From Straminergon stramineum (lineage: Eukaryota > Streptophyta > Bryopsida > Hypnales > Calliergonaceae), in contig OY987263.1 of NCBI GenBank assembly GCA_963920665.1, positions 42,505,218-42,569,217 on the forward strand: 64,000 nucleotides of DNA, given 5' to 3'. The notes beneath the pieces were generated by a model, which worked only from the letters and a program-made list of their open reading frames with translations, made no database searches and was not told where the DNA came from. Of the stretch, positions 47,156-58,752 are shown one piece after another (position 1 is the first letter of the stretch; every line of letters starts with the position of its first letter). The position numbers were made by a program, and so were the translations under genes.

Positions 47156-50000
47156 TCAGCTATTCGAGGACCATTGTGTGCCCGTGATTGACCTCCATCT
47201 TTTCCAATCTCGGGAACAATCGGAAGTCCATGATTCCGACCTCGCAATATTTGATAGAGGCCGGTCCCGACTCATAGAGGGTCCACCTCTCCCTTTGGAA
47301 GATGTACAACTGCGGGTCGAATGTCGAACTCTTGTGAACCCACTTGCACATTGACCCCGCAAACATTTGCGACAGTTTTGGAACCGTTGAGTATTGTCCA
47401 TGACGCGGTCCAAGGCCTCCAAGAGCTTATTAGGCATGTCCATGGGTTTCTTCCTCGACTCGCACTCGTTCCTCAACCACTTCTGATCAACTTGCATGAG
47501 GTGCCACATGTAGAACCTGGTAATGCACAACTCTATCTTCAAATCTTGCGAAGCTGTCGGAACAAAGTCCCTGTCGTCAAAAATGTCCGCCGCCTCAATG
47601 ATCCCATCCTTGATCCCCCTCTCCGTAATTTCCTTCACCAGAACAATCTTGTGTTTCTTGTTCGTGGTCCACATGGCGAACGGAATGGCCTCGGTCCAAC
47701 TTGTAGGCCTTTTGATGTAGACCTTCGGTAGAATCTCGAGGATTTTGTTGCCAAGCTCACCCACTACAGCATCGTCCAGTCTGGCCAGAGTCTTCATCTA
47801 GTTCAAATTGATGGGCGTGAAATTGTAGACCTTCGTGGTGCCCGCCTTATCTGTTATTTTGTTGAATGGATGGCTGAAGTTGATGTCATATAGACCACCA
47901 GACTCATGCTTCATGAAAACCTCCTCCCAAATAGACCACATTCAATCATAGGTCATTATGATCTTCCTCTCCCCCATCTTGTCAAAATCGATGACCTTCC
48001 TCGAACCGCCAGCCCCCTTCGCAGTAATCATCAATTCGAAGCTCTGTTTGACCTTCATTTTGAAATCTTGTGCACAATTCGGGAACATCATAATTCATCT
48101 TCATATAAAGGTTCAGACCACGCGGTCTGAATCAAGAAATTCTAGTGCAAGTCCTTCATGACAACGAACTGGACTATTACCACAACAACAATGAGGTGAA
48201 CTTCAGACTGCGCGGTCTAAAACAAGAAACTCTAGTACAAGTCCATCACAACTAACTGGGCTATTAGAACAACAACAATGAGGTGAACTTCAGACCGCGC
48301 GGTCTAAAACAAGAAACTCTAGTACAAGTCCACAATGAACTGGGCTATTAGAACGACAATGAGGTGAACTTTAGACCGCGCAGTCTGAAGTGGTTAAGGA
48401 ACATACCTCGTAGGATTTGTGCATCTCTTCTTGTTGGGATGCTCTTATGTTCTTCCGATGTTGCGAAGGTCTATTGGCGTTCTCCCAGAGATGGCAGCAA
48501 TGCATTATGGTTGTGGGCAGCGATGATAAATATGGACCGGTGACATTCCTGTCGTTGCATTTGCATGATAATGCATGTAAGTAGTCTTTATTGTCAGACC
48601 ACACAATCTCGCATGTCCACTTCTGCATCTTCTCGATGATCGCCACATCATCAACTGACGTCTCGCCCAAAATGATTTCCTTGGCTACCATCCACGTGTG
48701 TTGACCATTGATGATTTTCAAAGCCCCGACCGCAGTGCACTCCTTCCGGCAGATTGGCCTTGTTTTCTTATCGGGCATGACTGTCAGAATCTACTTGGTG
48801 AAGTTGACCTTCACCATTCAATCAAGTACAGCAATGACCCCAACCTTCTCCAACGGCCGAAAAATGATTCCCGACTTTTTGTCCGCGTTTATCATGTCCC
48901 CGACGTCCAACTCGAAACATCAGCCTCATCCAAAGATGTACATGTACGACGATGCTTCTTTGAACTTCCGATTGGCTATCGCTTCGGCCTTTAGGCACCG
49001 TCGCGTTTCAACTTCCTCACTACGTTTCGGGTTCGGCTTGAACTCGATTACTATGGATAGCTTGTCTGGTACGTCCGCGGAGTTAAATGGTGCGGTCGTT
49101 GGGTTGTCCACCCATTTTCCGTTCACTTTTTTGAAGGCCAGCTTTTGTGCCTCTTCCTCCGACACCTCGGTGGTTTCAGTGAATGCCAACTGATTTGAGG
49201 GGCTTGGCACACCTTGTGAGCCCGAGGGCTCCATGGGATTACACTGTTGTCTAACCCATCTCTTCACCCCTTCCTCTTCAGTGGCCAGCGAATTCCCAGC
49301 GGTTGATGATGGCTTCCTCTTTCTTGTCTTCATCTTATCTCTTGCTTTCATTCGGACAGGTTGCATTGGTGCTACACGAGTAGTCGGTGTCGTGATTTGG
49401 GGATTGGCCTGCCACCCTCCTCGTGGCTACATTGTTGACTATTGGGGGGCTCCGATGTCTGCAGCACCTACAACAGTTGACACAGGCGATGGATGACTGC
49501 GCGTCGAGACCCCGAGCTGGAGCCTTCGACCCCTTTCTGCTTTCGAGCACTCTCTTCTGCGTCCATTCCTTTTTTCCCCTTCAACTATGAAATGTTCAAT
49601 TTCCCCATGGTCAGTCTTGCGGTATGGAGAGTGCTTGCATCAGTTAGGTACATGCTTACCACTTTTCCAGTCTCATAAAATTCATCAGCTGTACTTTCAC
49701 ACTTCGCTTGGATGTCGAGCATGAGGATTTGGAAGGTGTGGGGAACATGATCGTAGTTTTTCATAATGCGCTGGTGACAGAAAGTCATTTGGTCTTCAAC
49801 TTGGATGACGATGACTCCGAACGCATTATTACTGGAGTTTATAACATCCACTAGAATAGCTTCTCGTAGTGCATAAATATTAACTACTACTAAATTCTTG
49901 AACGATTTCCATCGTGGGTCGCCGGCTTTTGTAAAACCTATTTCTAGACTAAAGACGGGAGAGTTGTGAAGATAACTCATTTCTATTGACCACAACGGCT
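47156..50000 (-). pseudogene. Second ParB-like (NGQHT) decayed gene, tail-to-tail with copy 2
   Basis: Minus-strand pieces in order: 49,995-49,585 (PVFSLEIGFTKAGDPRWKSF, FGVIVIQVEDQMTF); 49,366-48,890 (Lys/Arg-rich start, then WVDNPTTAPFNSADVPDKLS); 48,890-48,371 (FELDVGDMINADKKSGIIFR, MPDKKTRPIC, GALKIINGQHTWMVAKEIIL); 48,090-47,156 (MKVKQSFELMITAKGAGGSR, MWSIWEEVF, LDDAVVGELGNKILEILPKV). The order 'conserved I..P block, then V.P, then INGQHT..A' resembles ParB/DGQHR-type domains. Stops: TGA and TGA near 48,920, TGA near 48,820, TAG near 48,795, TAG before MKTLARL at 47,798. The gap 48,105-48,395 holds the palindrome array and is likely intronic. Family assignment is tentative. Confidence 0.55.
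48105..48395. repeat. About 87-bp tandem repeat carrying a 20-bp palindrome, four palindromes
   Basis: Palindromes at 48,112-48,131, 48,202-48,221, 48,289-48,308 and 48,370-48,389; consensus TTCAGACCGCGCGGTCTGAA. Spacers are nearly identical (AACAAGAAACTCTAGTACAA, AACTGGGCTATTAGAACAAC, AATGAGGTGAAC). Lies in the presumed intron of the minus-strand ParB-like gene. Confidence 0.92.
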
Positions 50001-50845
50001 TTGATGCGATGAATTCTAATGGAACCTTGTCATCGATGTGGGACGACCAGGATTCGTGAATTCTCTCTCGCGAAATCCTTCGGATGTATCCTGTTAGAGG
50101 CTATGAGGCTTTTCCACCGCAAGGTGAAGAAACCCCCTAGAGTTGGCCGGCGGGGAGTGTATGAGACACCTACCTAGATTGCCTTCCAAGCAATGGACTC
50201 CTAAATGTTTTTTTATCAATTTTTTAAAATTAAACTACTCTAAGTGAAATGAGGGTAGTACCCTTACACCATCCTAAGATGCACCCTAAAATCCTCCAAT
50301 GACCCTAATACCTACTTTGGGAGATTAGGGCAACCTACTAGGCCTAATTTTGCCTAAAATTAACCCTTCGGGCACCAAATGGGTCAATTTGGTGTCCTAA
50401 AATTAAATTCCAGCACACCACAACCACCCCAATTCCTAACTAACTTCCTACATTGATGCCCAAGACTTCCCTAATTCCATAGATCCCATCCCTAACATAT
50501 TCACCCATTCTTTTTAGGCCAATTAGTTTCTTCCTTCAATTTCCTAATCCATATCCTAACCCTAATTTTACCCCCAATTTGGGCAGCGCTTCCGCGCTTC
50601 CGTGCTTGCCCTAAAACCCTAAAAAATCCTTATAAACCCTCTACACATTCACACCCCACAAGAACATTGCATGCAAGTCATTGAACTATTGCTTCAATAT
50701 GGATAAGAAAGTATTATATTGTAATTAACATTACATTTGGATTAAGCTGAATCACAAGGAAAAAAAAAGATGAAATACCCAAAATCAACTGCCGCTAGAT
50801 GGGCAGTAGACCTTTTCCCACTAAAATGATCGACCTGACTTTGTC
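50001..50845. other. Spacer, no gene recognised
   Basis: Starts with a GC-richer strip (CCGCAAGGTGAAGAAACCCC) and passes into C/T-rich sequence with CCCTAA words. A TTGCCTTCCAAGCAATGG word near 50,180 recurs near 63,085. No coding signal. Confidence 0.5.
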
Positions 50846-50846
50846 C

Positions 50847-51150
50847 TTACTCCAAATTAGGTGAGACTTGTCTCATTGAAAAGCTGACTTTGCCATCTTT
50901 CTCCTCCCCAAAATTCACGTTGATCCGCTTTGCCGAACTCCTATAGTCGCTCGCCAAAGTTGTCAGTCTTCTGTGGTGGAGGCAGCTTGACCTCCTCGCA
51001 CTAAATCGGCCGCTTCGTCCTCGTCCTTTCTCGGAATTGGTCGAGATTGGTCTTGTTGGAAAGCTGACTTTCCCCTCTCCATCCTCCCCAAAATTCAGTT
51101 CATTCCGCTCTTTCAATCTCCCGTAATCAATCACCAAAGTTGGCAATCCC
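50847..51150 (-). repeat. Two-copy tandem duplication of about 185 bp with an open frame
   Basis: Minus-strand open frame of 99 codons has two related halves: LNFGEDGEGKVSFPTRPIS and VNFGEEKDGKVSFSMRQVS, each after an (A/V)xDYxxxxxRxN block. At DNA level AAAGCTGACTTT..CCTCCCCAAAATTCA occurs twice about 185 bp apart. Not recognised; may be a duplicated fragment of a host gene. Confidence 0.6.
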
Positions 51151-52157
51151 CTCTCAATTCAACAAAAACCTAATTCTCTCCACTCCAATTCCCATTTGAC
51201 CTCACTCCCATCAATCCTTCACCACTTTTTCTCAAAAAATGGTGACCTACTCGACAAATTGTCCTACTTTGGTTCCCTCATCTTAGTCTCTAGCTTCTCA
51301 TGCTTTCAAAACGCCCTTCATCACCAAGAATGCTCTCTAACACACATGCACACCAAGTTGGGAAAATTTGAGAGAGTTGAGAGAGAGAGGGCTCTAAACC
51401 CTAACTTTACCTACATCTAACTTTCTAACAGATTACTTTTCTAAACTACTTTCATCCTACACTACTTCACTGTTAATCCACTAATTTGGTGCAAAATGCG
51501 CCAAATTAGTGCAAATCGCGCTAGGTTACTGTAAATCCGCTAATTTAGTGTAAATTGCTCTATTTTAGTGTTCCCCCCCTTAAATTACTGTAACATCCTC
51601 TAACTTACTGTAAAATCCTATTTTTGTGTTTTTAGCACTATTTTAGTGTTTTATCCACTACGCTAGTGTTTTAGTCATAGTTTAAGTTTAACTAACCTCT
51701 TTTGTGTTTTTTCTTATTTATTATTTTTGTGGTTTTTAATTTACTTTTAGTTTCATTTCCTATTTCTAGTCTTTTGTTTTCATTTTCATTTTTTCATTTT
51801 TTGTTTTCATTTTCTCATCATTTTACCGTTAGCCTAATTTGGTTACTCTACCAAATCTTGCTTAACCTCTTTTTAATTTTAACTCCCCATTTTTTCCCTA
51901 GAATTTCCCCTAATTTCCTCCCTATTGCATTTTCTAGAATCTTGCCCTAACCTCTTGAAGTTTCCATTACTATCTAGCGGAAAACTCCTTAATTGATGGT
52001 TATGGCTTAATCCGGAGTACTAACACTTCTGGATTTGCAAATTCATGCCTAATGTTTATATTTTGAGGTTTTTTAATAGTGAACCAATATAGTGGTTCAC
52101 AAAGGCGGCTTGCTCTCCAGGAAGGACTCCATGGCACTATCCACAGTAATGGATTTG
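51151..52157. other. Pyrimidine-rich spacer, no gene recognised
   Basis: A GA-repeat near 51,370-51,392, a stretch of TTAGTGTAAAT / TTACTGTAAAT words (51,460-51,690) and a CT/T-rich tract (51,700-51,960). No coding signal. Confidence 0.5.
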
Positions 52158-52249
52158 ATCAGACCGTGCGATCTAAAGCAATGTTTACAATGTTCAATAT
52201 GTAAGCTTCTTGAGCAGATATAGCATTGTTTCAGACCACGCGATTTGAA
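52158..52249. repeat. Spaced palindrome array, left part (two palindromes)
   Basis: ATCAGACCGTGCGATCTAAA at 52,158 and TTCAGACCACGCGATTTGAA at 52,230. Continues at 58,751 beyond the CACTA insertion. Confidence 0.85.
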
Positions 52250-52328
52250 CTTCACTTGAGATGATTGTCATTCCACACCTCATTTCTTTTCCTGCAATGT
52301 GTATGAAGACCCTATTCTTCTCGTTTAA

Positions 52329-52331
52329 GTC
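52329..52331. repeat. 3-bp target-site duplication GTC, left
   Basis: GTC before CACTACAAG and again after CTTGTAGTG (58,750-58,752). Confidence 0.85.
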
Positions 52332-52359
52332 CACTACAAGAAAATGGCCAAATATGTGA

Positions 52360-54490
52360 CTGTAGAAGAATGACTGCAATACAGTTGTTTTGGAGTCATT
52401 CGACTCAGAAATGACTTCACAGCTCTGGAGTCATTGTTGTTCAGTCGTTTACGTAAATGACTGCGGGTGTATTATCACCATCCATTTTTGCCTTGGATGA
52501 AAAAAGGATGATAGAAATACATGTGGAGGCTGAGTTAGAGAGGGCGTGTGTTCGGCACATGCCCAAATTGGATGATGTGGCAATCGCTGATTGGTTGTGG
52601 TCGGCCACGTGTCCAGTCATTTACTAGTCATTCTTCAATGACATGGCTTTGTTGGCAGTCATGAAGAAGTCATTTTCTAGTTGCAACAGACCCATTAGAA
52701 ATCTGACGTGGACAGCCACGTCAAAAGTCATCATGCAGTCGTTTAGAAGTTGTGATGAAGTGATTGTATCATTTTGGTGCACTAGCACGTGGCAAATTAT
52801 ACGATATTCTTTCTTAAGTGACATGTATTTAGGATTCAATACCCTCCCTTAGATGTGGGAAGTCATTTTCTTGTTATTTACAAGTTACAATGTGTGTAAA
52901 AAACAATATAATGACAATTGGGCAAAAAGTAGTCATTCAACAATCACATATTAATACATTCAAAGTTCCAAAGAAATACACTATACACCATACAATACAC
53001 CAAACATAGAATACCATACACTAAACACCATACTTGGCACAAGTGTCACTAAGCTTGTCAGGCCAAGTAGTGGGTTGGCATGGAATGGTCAAGTGACAAG
53101 ACTTTTATATATTTTGGGTGGTAGGAAGCAAGACAAACCATGTGGGATTTGTAAAACGCAAGAATTGTGTTACAAGTAATATTTCAAACCTCATTTAGGC
53201 ATAAAAGATTAATTTTTTTCAAAATACTCTGAACATATAAAAGTTGGAAAATCAATGTCACTTTCATCTCCAAAAATTTGTTTTAGATTTTGATCCTCTA
53301 ATCAAAAGTTATGGACAAATTTGGGATAGGTATTAGAAAAGACATTTTCTTTGACATTTTTTAACATCCTTTTTGAATTTTGTCCATCCTTGTCATATGT
53401 GTCAAATATGAAAACGTGCTATAGATGTAGAGTAAGTGTAATGAAAGGTATGCAAGATGTTTGGAAATTGTGTAGTGCATCACAATAGACAAGGCATTGA
53501 AGTGGTAGTAGAGTAGGTGTGTAGTAGTCTGAGACATTTTGAACTCATTCTGTAGTCCTAGGTAGTCATTTTGCAGTCTTAGGAAGTCATATTGAAGTGA
53601 CAACGAAGAAGCAAAATTATTGTCTATGTAAAGGGGAAACGGGACTTAATGATTGCCTTTAGCTCATTAAAATACCTTCATGTAAGTATGTTGGAACCTC
53701 TAAATGTTAATTTTCATTCACTTTAACTATCCGGAAGTAGTATATAGATAATGACAAAAATGGATAGAAATTATTGCTTCCATACTAGTAGGAATTTAAA
53801 TGAACCTTAAAGTTTACCCTAACTAAGAAAATAATATACACCGACAAAGCAAAGAGGTCATTCAAAATGCATGATTTCAAAGAAAATGAAAAAATAATTT
53901 TTTTTTAAAGATAAACAAAGAGTAGAGAATTTAGAAAGATAAAAAAGCTTCAAAGAAATGAAGATGACAAGAGAAGAGGAAAAAAGGAAGAAAAATTCAT
54001 AAGAAGTAAAAGAAAAAAAGCTTAAAGAATATAAAATACAAAAAAGGGAGAAATAATAATAATTTTTTTAAATAAGTTGAAGAAAATTACAATTAATGAA
54101 ATAGATAAGTGAAGAATTAAAAAAAAGAGGATAAAACAGAAGAAAAGGGAGAAGAAGAGAAAAACAAGGGTAGTGGTTAGCTTGGGCCTTGGGGTACCTC
54201 AAAAGGTTGTCTTAACTACAATGTTAGCCCACTCCCATGTGTTAAACGACCTCATCTTTTAAATATAATAAAGTATAATTTTACAAAATGAGGTTTGAAC
54301 TACCTAGATTGATAATGTATCAAGGGAAAAAATTCATCTCAATCAAAAAATTTTTAAAACTTTTAATGAATTTTTTAGTTGAAAAAGTAAGTTTCGTCTT
54401 ATATACATAAAATCTTCAATAATAGGCATTTGGGAATATCAAATAATTTTATTTTTATATGATTTTTGGATATGACTTATATTTAGTGGT
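52360..54490. other. CACTA left part, no gene recognised
   Basis: Subterminal repeats followed by AT-rich sequence with purine-rich A/G tracts at 53,880-54,180. No transposase motifs. Confidence 0.55.
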
Positions 54491-54495
54491 TCAAT
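54491..54495. repeat. Target-site duplication TCAAT, left
   Basis: TCAAT before TGTCGCAGCAT and again at 57,879-57,883 after CGTCACA. Confidence 0.92.
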
Positions 54496-55753
54496 TGTCG
54501 CAGCATAGAGCAAGTAAATTCCCTGTTATACTCACAAAAATCACCCTAGAGCATAACAAAGTGACTCTAAAGATCGAACCCACAAGATTCTGTGAAGTAT
54601 TTACTTTAATTAAGCGAGTAAGCTTTTCTATCCTCTAAATCTTCCTTTCCGGTCCTAGATCTAAAACCGGAACCCAACAACCACTAGATCGTTTTGGACA
54701 GGATTACTTCCTTCCCGATTCCAAAACTACCCGGTTTCCACAATTACTCCAATTCCAGGACTTTATCTACTTCTGGTCCTGGCACTCCTCTGGACCAATC
54801 CGTTTGGGATTGTCCTTTTGTCTCCTCACTCCTATTCCGGTTTAATTTTGCCTTCGTTGGACCATTAGAGGGGTTGCCACTTGAGTTTGTGAGTGGTAGG
54901 CCCACCATTCCTTCCCTGGATTATAGTGGCTAAAGGACCACTGGTCTATCTCCCCTATTCCTACTCTAACTCAGATCCGGTTTGATCCCTCACAACAACC
55001 TAGACATCAATCCCGTTTGTAAGTCACACAGAGATCCCCCGTATGATCCGTTCTTACTACAACGACCTCAATGCCAGCTCCTACCTATGCGAAGCTAGGT
55101 GGTTACAAGTGTACTCATCCGTTCCAACAAAAACTAGAATTATTCCATTTACCAACTAAGGTAGTGAGACCTCTTAGAAGATCAGACACTCGACCGGATT
55201 TCCCATCCAGGAGTTCTAGCGCGACTAAGGATACCCTCCCTATCCGCCTAGCCTAACAAAGGCTATCTCACCCGGAACTCACAACCCTAGATCTGTTGAG
55301 GCACTGAAGTCCATTCCCAACACTTACACAACCCACTTACACACTAAGGATCGGAAACTATCGCACCAAGGGGAGAGATCAAGTCACAAATCTACCCTAC
55401 ACCTTCCTAACTCTACATCATGCACACTTGCCAAGCTTGGAAGACACACACAAAACAAGAACACATACAAGGTAGTTACAAGGAATTTGCAAAAAGAAGA
55501 CTCCCAGTACCCCTCGCGGGCCTGACTTAAATACAAGTCAAAAAGTACAAGTGGGCGAAATTGCCTGCAAAAGTTCCGCCATGATTTGGGTCGGATTTTT
55601 CGCTTCCTACCTACTCCTAACCGGATCGAAACAGGATCCGTATCTGTTCCTAACCTACCTACTATTTACAAACTAGACCCCCACCCGAGATCCGATGGTA
55701 GCACTATCCGCTCCTAGATCCATCTGCTCAAATATCTCGTTCAAGTTCCAATT

Positions 55754-56566
55754 CTACTCCCCCTCTTGAGGATTTGGAATCTGTTCGCCTTCTGTGGATC
55801 CTGGAGTTGAATCTAAGTCGATGGCGGTTCCGAGCATATTGGCCTGAGTCATCCTAACCTCCGATCTCTTAGACTTGGGGGTCACATCCTTCCCCTCTCC
55901 TACTGTGACGTCCGGAAACAAATCCGGAAGAGATAGTTCCGAGAGTCGAATACCGTGAGAACAAGTTGCTCCTGACAGTATCCAGGTACTCTCCTCCATC
56001 CAGTCCGCTGCCTTCCGCGCTTCCATCATTGCCGCTTCTACCTGCTCGACAAAGTCTGTGAGAATCCTCACCATCCGGGAACTGGATGGCTTCTTCTCTT
56101 TGTGTACCTTCTCATCAAACAGCTTCGCTTGGGCGGCAGCCATTCCGGTCTCCCCGAATGTGGCCTTCACCCCCTCCACCATCTTCTGAGACTCTTCCAC
56201 CATAGATCGACCGGTTGCAAAGTTGTCCTTGAGGACAAGGAGTTCCGCTTTTGTTTGATCCAACTCCTCCTGCAGTCTTCGGATTTCCGCTTCTTGTTTC
56301 CGGGACTCAATTGGATTGGAAATGCAGTTGGCTACCTTCTCCGGTAGCTCTCTGTCGGGGGCTGCTCCTACCAACTTTCTGATCGAGAGCAGGATCCTCC
56401 TCTTCAGCTCCCAATTCGTCCTCACGTCGCACAAGATTTTGACGAGAGGGTTGAACGGGTCGTCAGGATCCGATTCTTTCGACACTGTCTTTTCAACTTC
56501 TGGTTTTTCTTCCGGGGCTGAGGTATCACGAGCGGGTGGCGTCCCCCGCTTGTTGGGAGAGGTCAT
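55754..56566 (-). CDS. LTR-embedded coiled-coil ORF, copy 2, C-terminal part (270 aa)
   Basis: Continuous 270-codon frame: basic KRGTPPARDTSAPEEKPEVE region, PLVKILCDVRTNWELKRRIL, KLVGAAPDRELPEKVANCIS, coiled coil EAEIRRLQEELDQTKAELLV, then an acidic tail DLDSTPGSTEGEQIPNPQEG. It is the part of the longer ORF between a TAG at about 56,574 (Q in copy 1) and the end. Copy 1 has two stops inside this stretch that copy 2 lacks. Family unknown; a gag-like or accessory structural protein is one possibility. Confidence 0.55.
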   Translation of the reverse strand: MTSPNKRGTPPARDTSAPEEKPEVEKTVSKESDPDDPFNPLVKILCDVRTNWELKRRILLSIRKLVGAAPDRELPEKVANCISNPIESRKQEAEIRRLQEELDQTKAELLVLKDNFATGRSMVEESQKMVEGVKATFGETGMAAAQAKLFDEKVHKEKKPSSSRMVRILTDFVEQVEAAMMEARKAADWMEESTWILSGATCSHGIRLSELSLPDLFPDVTVGEGKDVTPKSKRSEVRMTQANMLGTAIDLDSTPGSTEGEQIPNPQEGE

Positions 56567-56936
56567 CTTCTATTGCTTGATGAGCAGCATAGCCAGTTCC
56601 TCCTCCTCTAACTCGTTGTTCTCCTCAAGCTCGGAACCAGATTCCATCTCCTCATTTGTTTCCGATTCTCCGTACTTGAGGAGAACTTCCTGAGCCTTCC
56701 ACGCCTTCTCCTCACCTGCACTCAGGAATTAGTGGAAATGGTAGAGATGGATAAGGTAGGGACACACCGAAGTGGCCCTACTCTTCCCCACTCTACCTAT
56801 GAGTTGGGCGACTAGATCGAAAATGATCTGGGCCTAGTCGACTCTCCGGTCTCCTTGCAGAGTGCCGAAGATAGTATTGGCGAGGGAGATAGTCACCCTC
56901 ATCGACTTTTTCTGGATGTAGGATCGGAACTAAAAA

Positions 56937-57362
56937 CTACAGCAGCCAGCGCTGTTGCTCATCGATGTAGTCCTCCACCGCATATCCGTCCTTCGGGTTG
57001 ACAGCACCCTGGATCTTCCCGCGGACAAACTCATCCTTCCAGCTCGCCATTCCTAGCCCTCCTGACTGGAAACTATAGACTGCTCTCCAAACATTCTCCA
57101 TCCAAAGATGAGGAACCGCTTTTAGAGTGTTATCAAACTCATTGGACAGTTTGCCCAAGAGTTCTCTTACTATAGAATCCTCTCTGAAGCCCCAGGGTTT
57201 CTCTGCAAATCCTAGGCAGCTCATGGAACTTAAATCCTCCATGAGTTGGGACTTGGTTGGTTCAGTCGAGGGAACAACTGGAATTACCTTCCGAAGCTTT
57301 ACCTCCACTAAGGACGTACTAGCATGTCCACCTCTACTTCTCCTAAGCTGTGGCATGGACAT
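56937..57362 (-). CDS. LTR-embedded ORF, copy 2, N-terminal part (141 aa)
   Basis: Starts MSMPQLRRSRGGHASTSLVE about 250 bp after the TATA box; contains GFAEKPWGFREDSIVRELLG and GGLGMASWKDEFVRGKIQGA. It ends QQRWLL at a TAG where copy 1 has CAG. An extra base near 56,907 then shifts the frame relative to the C-terminal part. So in copy 2 the ORF is in two pieces. Confidence 0.55.
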   Translation of the reverse strand: MSMPQLRRSRGGHASTSLVEVKLRKVIPVVPSTEPTKSQLMEDLSSMSCLGFAEKPWGFREDSIVRELLGKLSNEFDNTLKAVPHLWMENVWRAVYSFQSGGLGMASWKDEFVRGKIQGAVNPKDGYAVEDYIDEQQRWLL

Positions 57363-57610
57363 GGACGAGCGCTCAGAACCCTTTCCGATTCTACATCACT
57401 CTCTCCTAGCTGCACGTCTCGTTCTCACTTTCTCTCTCCGATCTCAACCGGAAATCAAAGCTGTAATACTAAAAACCACAACTCTCGCAACAAACACTCA
57501 CACAAAAGACTGACAAGGAAAGCTAAGTGACAAGCGCAAACTGCAAACTTAGAGCATAGAGAGTGCTAGAAAACGAAAATGAAAAAGAGTTTGATCTGGG
57601 CAAGCTAGTC

Positions 57611-57618
57611 CTTATATA
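57611..57618 (-). promoter_or_regulatory. TATA box of LTR-like copy 2
   Basis: Minus-strand TATATAAG, same context as at 15,763-15,770, upstream of the ORF start at 57,362. Confidence 0.6.
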
Positions 57619-57878
57619 GTCGTTGGACCTTCTGCCACCTCATCATGACCTATTCCTGATCCGTTCCTATATGGTATCTGGTCCATCACCTATCCGATCA
57701 AACATCCACTCCTATCCGTTCAGTCCCAAGGACCGGATTGAGCAAATCCCTCACTATCTCATTTTCCTTCCTTATTTTAGCCCTAAATGGTTCCTTAGCT
57801 AAATCCGGATACCTATTCTTTAGTTTCCGGTTAGCTTTACTAGGTAAACCAAAAAAATGACAATTTCACGTCGTCACA

Positions 57879-57883
57879 TCAAT
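57879..57883. repeat. Target-site duplication TCAAT, right
   Basis: Right partner of 54,491-54,495. Confidence 0.92.
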
Positions 57884-58700
57884 ACATAAAAGAATTAATT
57901 TTTTCAATTCAAATTTAATAATTGTGCATTATGATGCCTACAAATCTCCAAATTTTAGCATTTTTTCTCACTTCTATGAATAGGTCCAAAAATTTTTAAT
58001 TTAAAAAAAAACTCATTAGGAATATACATTTTGATCCCATTGAGGTGCAAGAATTCTTTTTTTTTTCTTGTTAATTAGGGTCTTCTTAATTGATCAAAAT
58101 GAATGAATTAGACAAACTTTGGAGGTTTTAGACCAAAATCACCTAATTAGTGTATCCAAAAAGTGATACCCCAAGCTGACCATTGCCCATAAGATTAAAA
58201 AATATATATTTTTTAAATTAAGAAGAAATAAAAAAGATAATCAAAAATAATAGAGAAAGAAGAAGCATTTTTGTATGCATCATTTTCCTAATTTGTGATG
58301 AATGACTTCAAATCCCAAGTGAAACACACTTTGAATTTCTTGTTACTACCAACGCCTAATTGCCACGTATACACTTGCTTGTGAAAAGGATATTTAGTCC
58401 TTCAACTCTGTTGCATGTCCAAGTATCCCTTAAGTCATCTTGTAGTCGTGCCGAAGTCAAGGTATGTTACAGTCTATGACAACTACAAACTCGTTCATGA
58501 CTATGTGTCCACAGTGGAATTTTGTCCTGCCACATTAGAACATCTCTGACGCTGTGAACAGAATGAGGTGGATGAAATTGCCCCCCTATCAGTGGGGTCA
58601 TCCTACAGTTGGGAACACAACTGCACCCTGACTTGGATGCTATAGACACACCCACGATGGTGCAATTAAGGAGTTGTAGTCACTTTGAAGTCACATTTTC
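57884..58700. other. CACTA right part, no gene recognised
   Basis: AT-rich sequence followed by subterminal GTCATT/AATGAC words from about 58,430 to the end. Confidence 0.55.
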
Positions 58701-58749
58701 CGTGGAGTCATTCTTTCGCAGCCACATATTTGGCCATTTTCTTGTAGTG

Positions 58750-58752
58750 GTC
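58750..58752. repeat. 3-bp target-site duplication GTC, right
   Basis: Right partner of 52,329-52,331. Confidence 0.85.

Larger units (their letters stand above)
54496..57878 (-). mobile_element. Giant solo-LTR-like retroelement, copy 2 (3,383 bp), nested in CACTA
   Basis: TG..CA ends and a 5-bp duplication TCAAT different from copy 1 (ATAAG), which proves independent insertion. Collinear with 12,654-16,017 over its whole length. In minus orientation: TGTGACGACGTGAAATTGTC start, TATA box at about 260 bp, ORF, AT-rich tail ending GCTGCGACA. No paired LTRs or polymerase genes. Confidence 0.85.
52332..58749. mobile_element. CACTA (En/Spm) transposon, non-autonomous, 6,418 bp including nested LTR
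   Basis: Left end CACTACAAGAAAATGGCC and its exact complement at the right end; the first 27 bases match perfectly and about 43 of 47 match overall. TSD is GTC, the 3-bp length usual for this superfamily. Subterminal regions carry repeated GAATGACTGCA / AGTCATT words (for example 52,370-52,460, 52,610-52,760 and 58,480-58,720), as expected for CACTA transposase binding sites. Without the nested 3,383-bp element it is about 3.0 kb. No transposase frame was seen, so it depends on an autonomous relative. It inserted into the spaced palindrome array. Confidence 0.93.
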
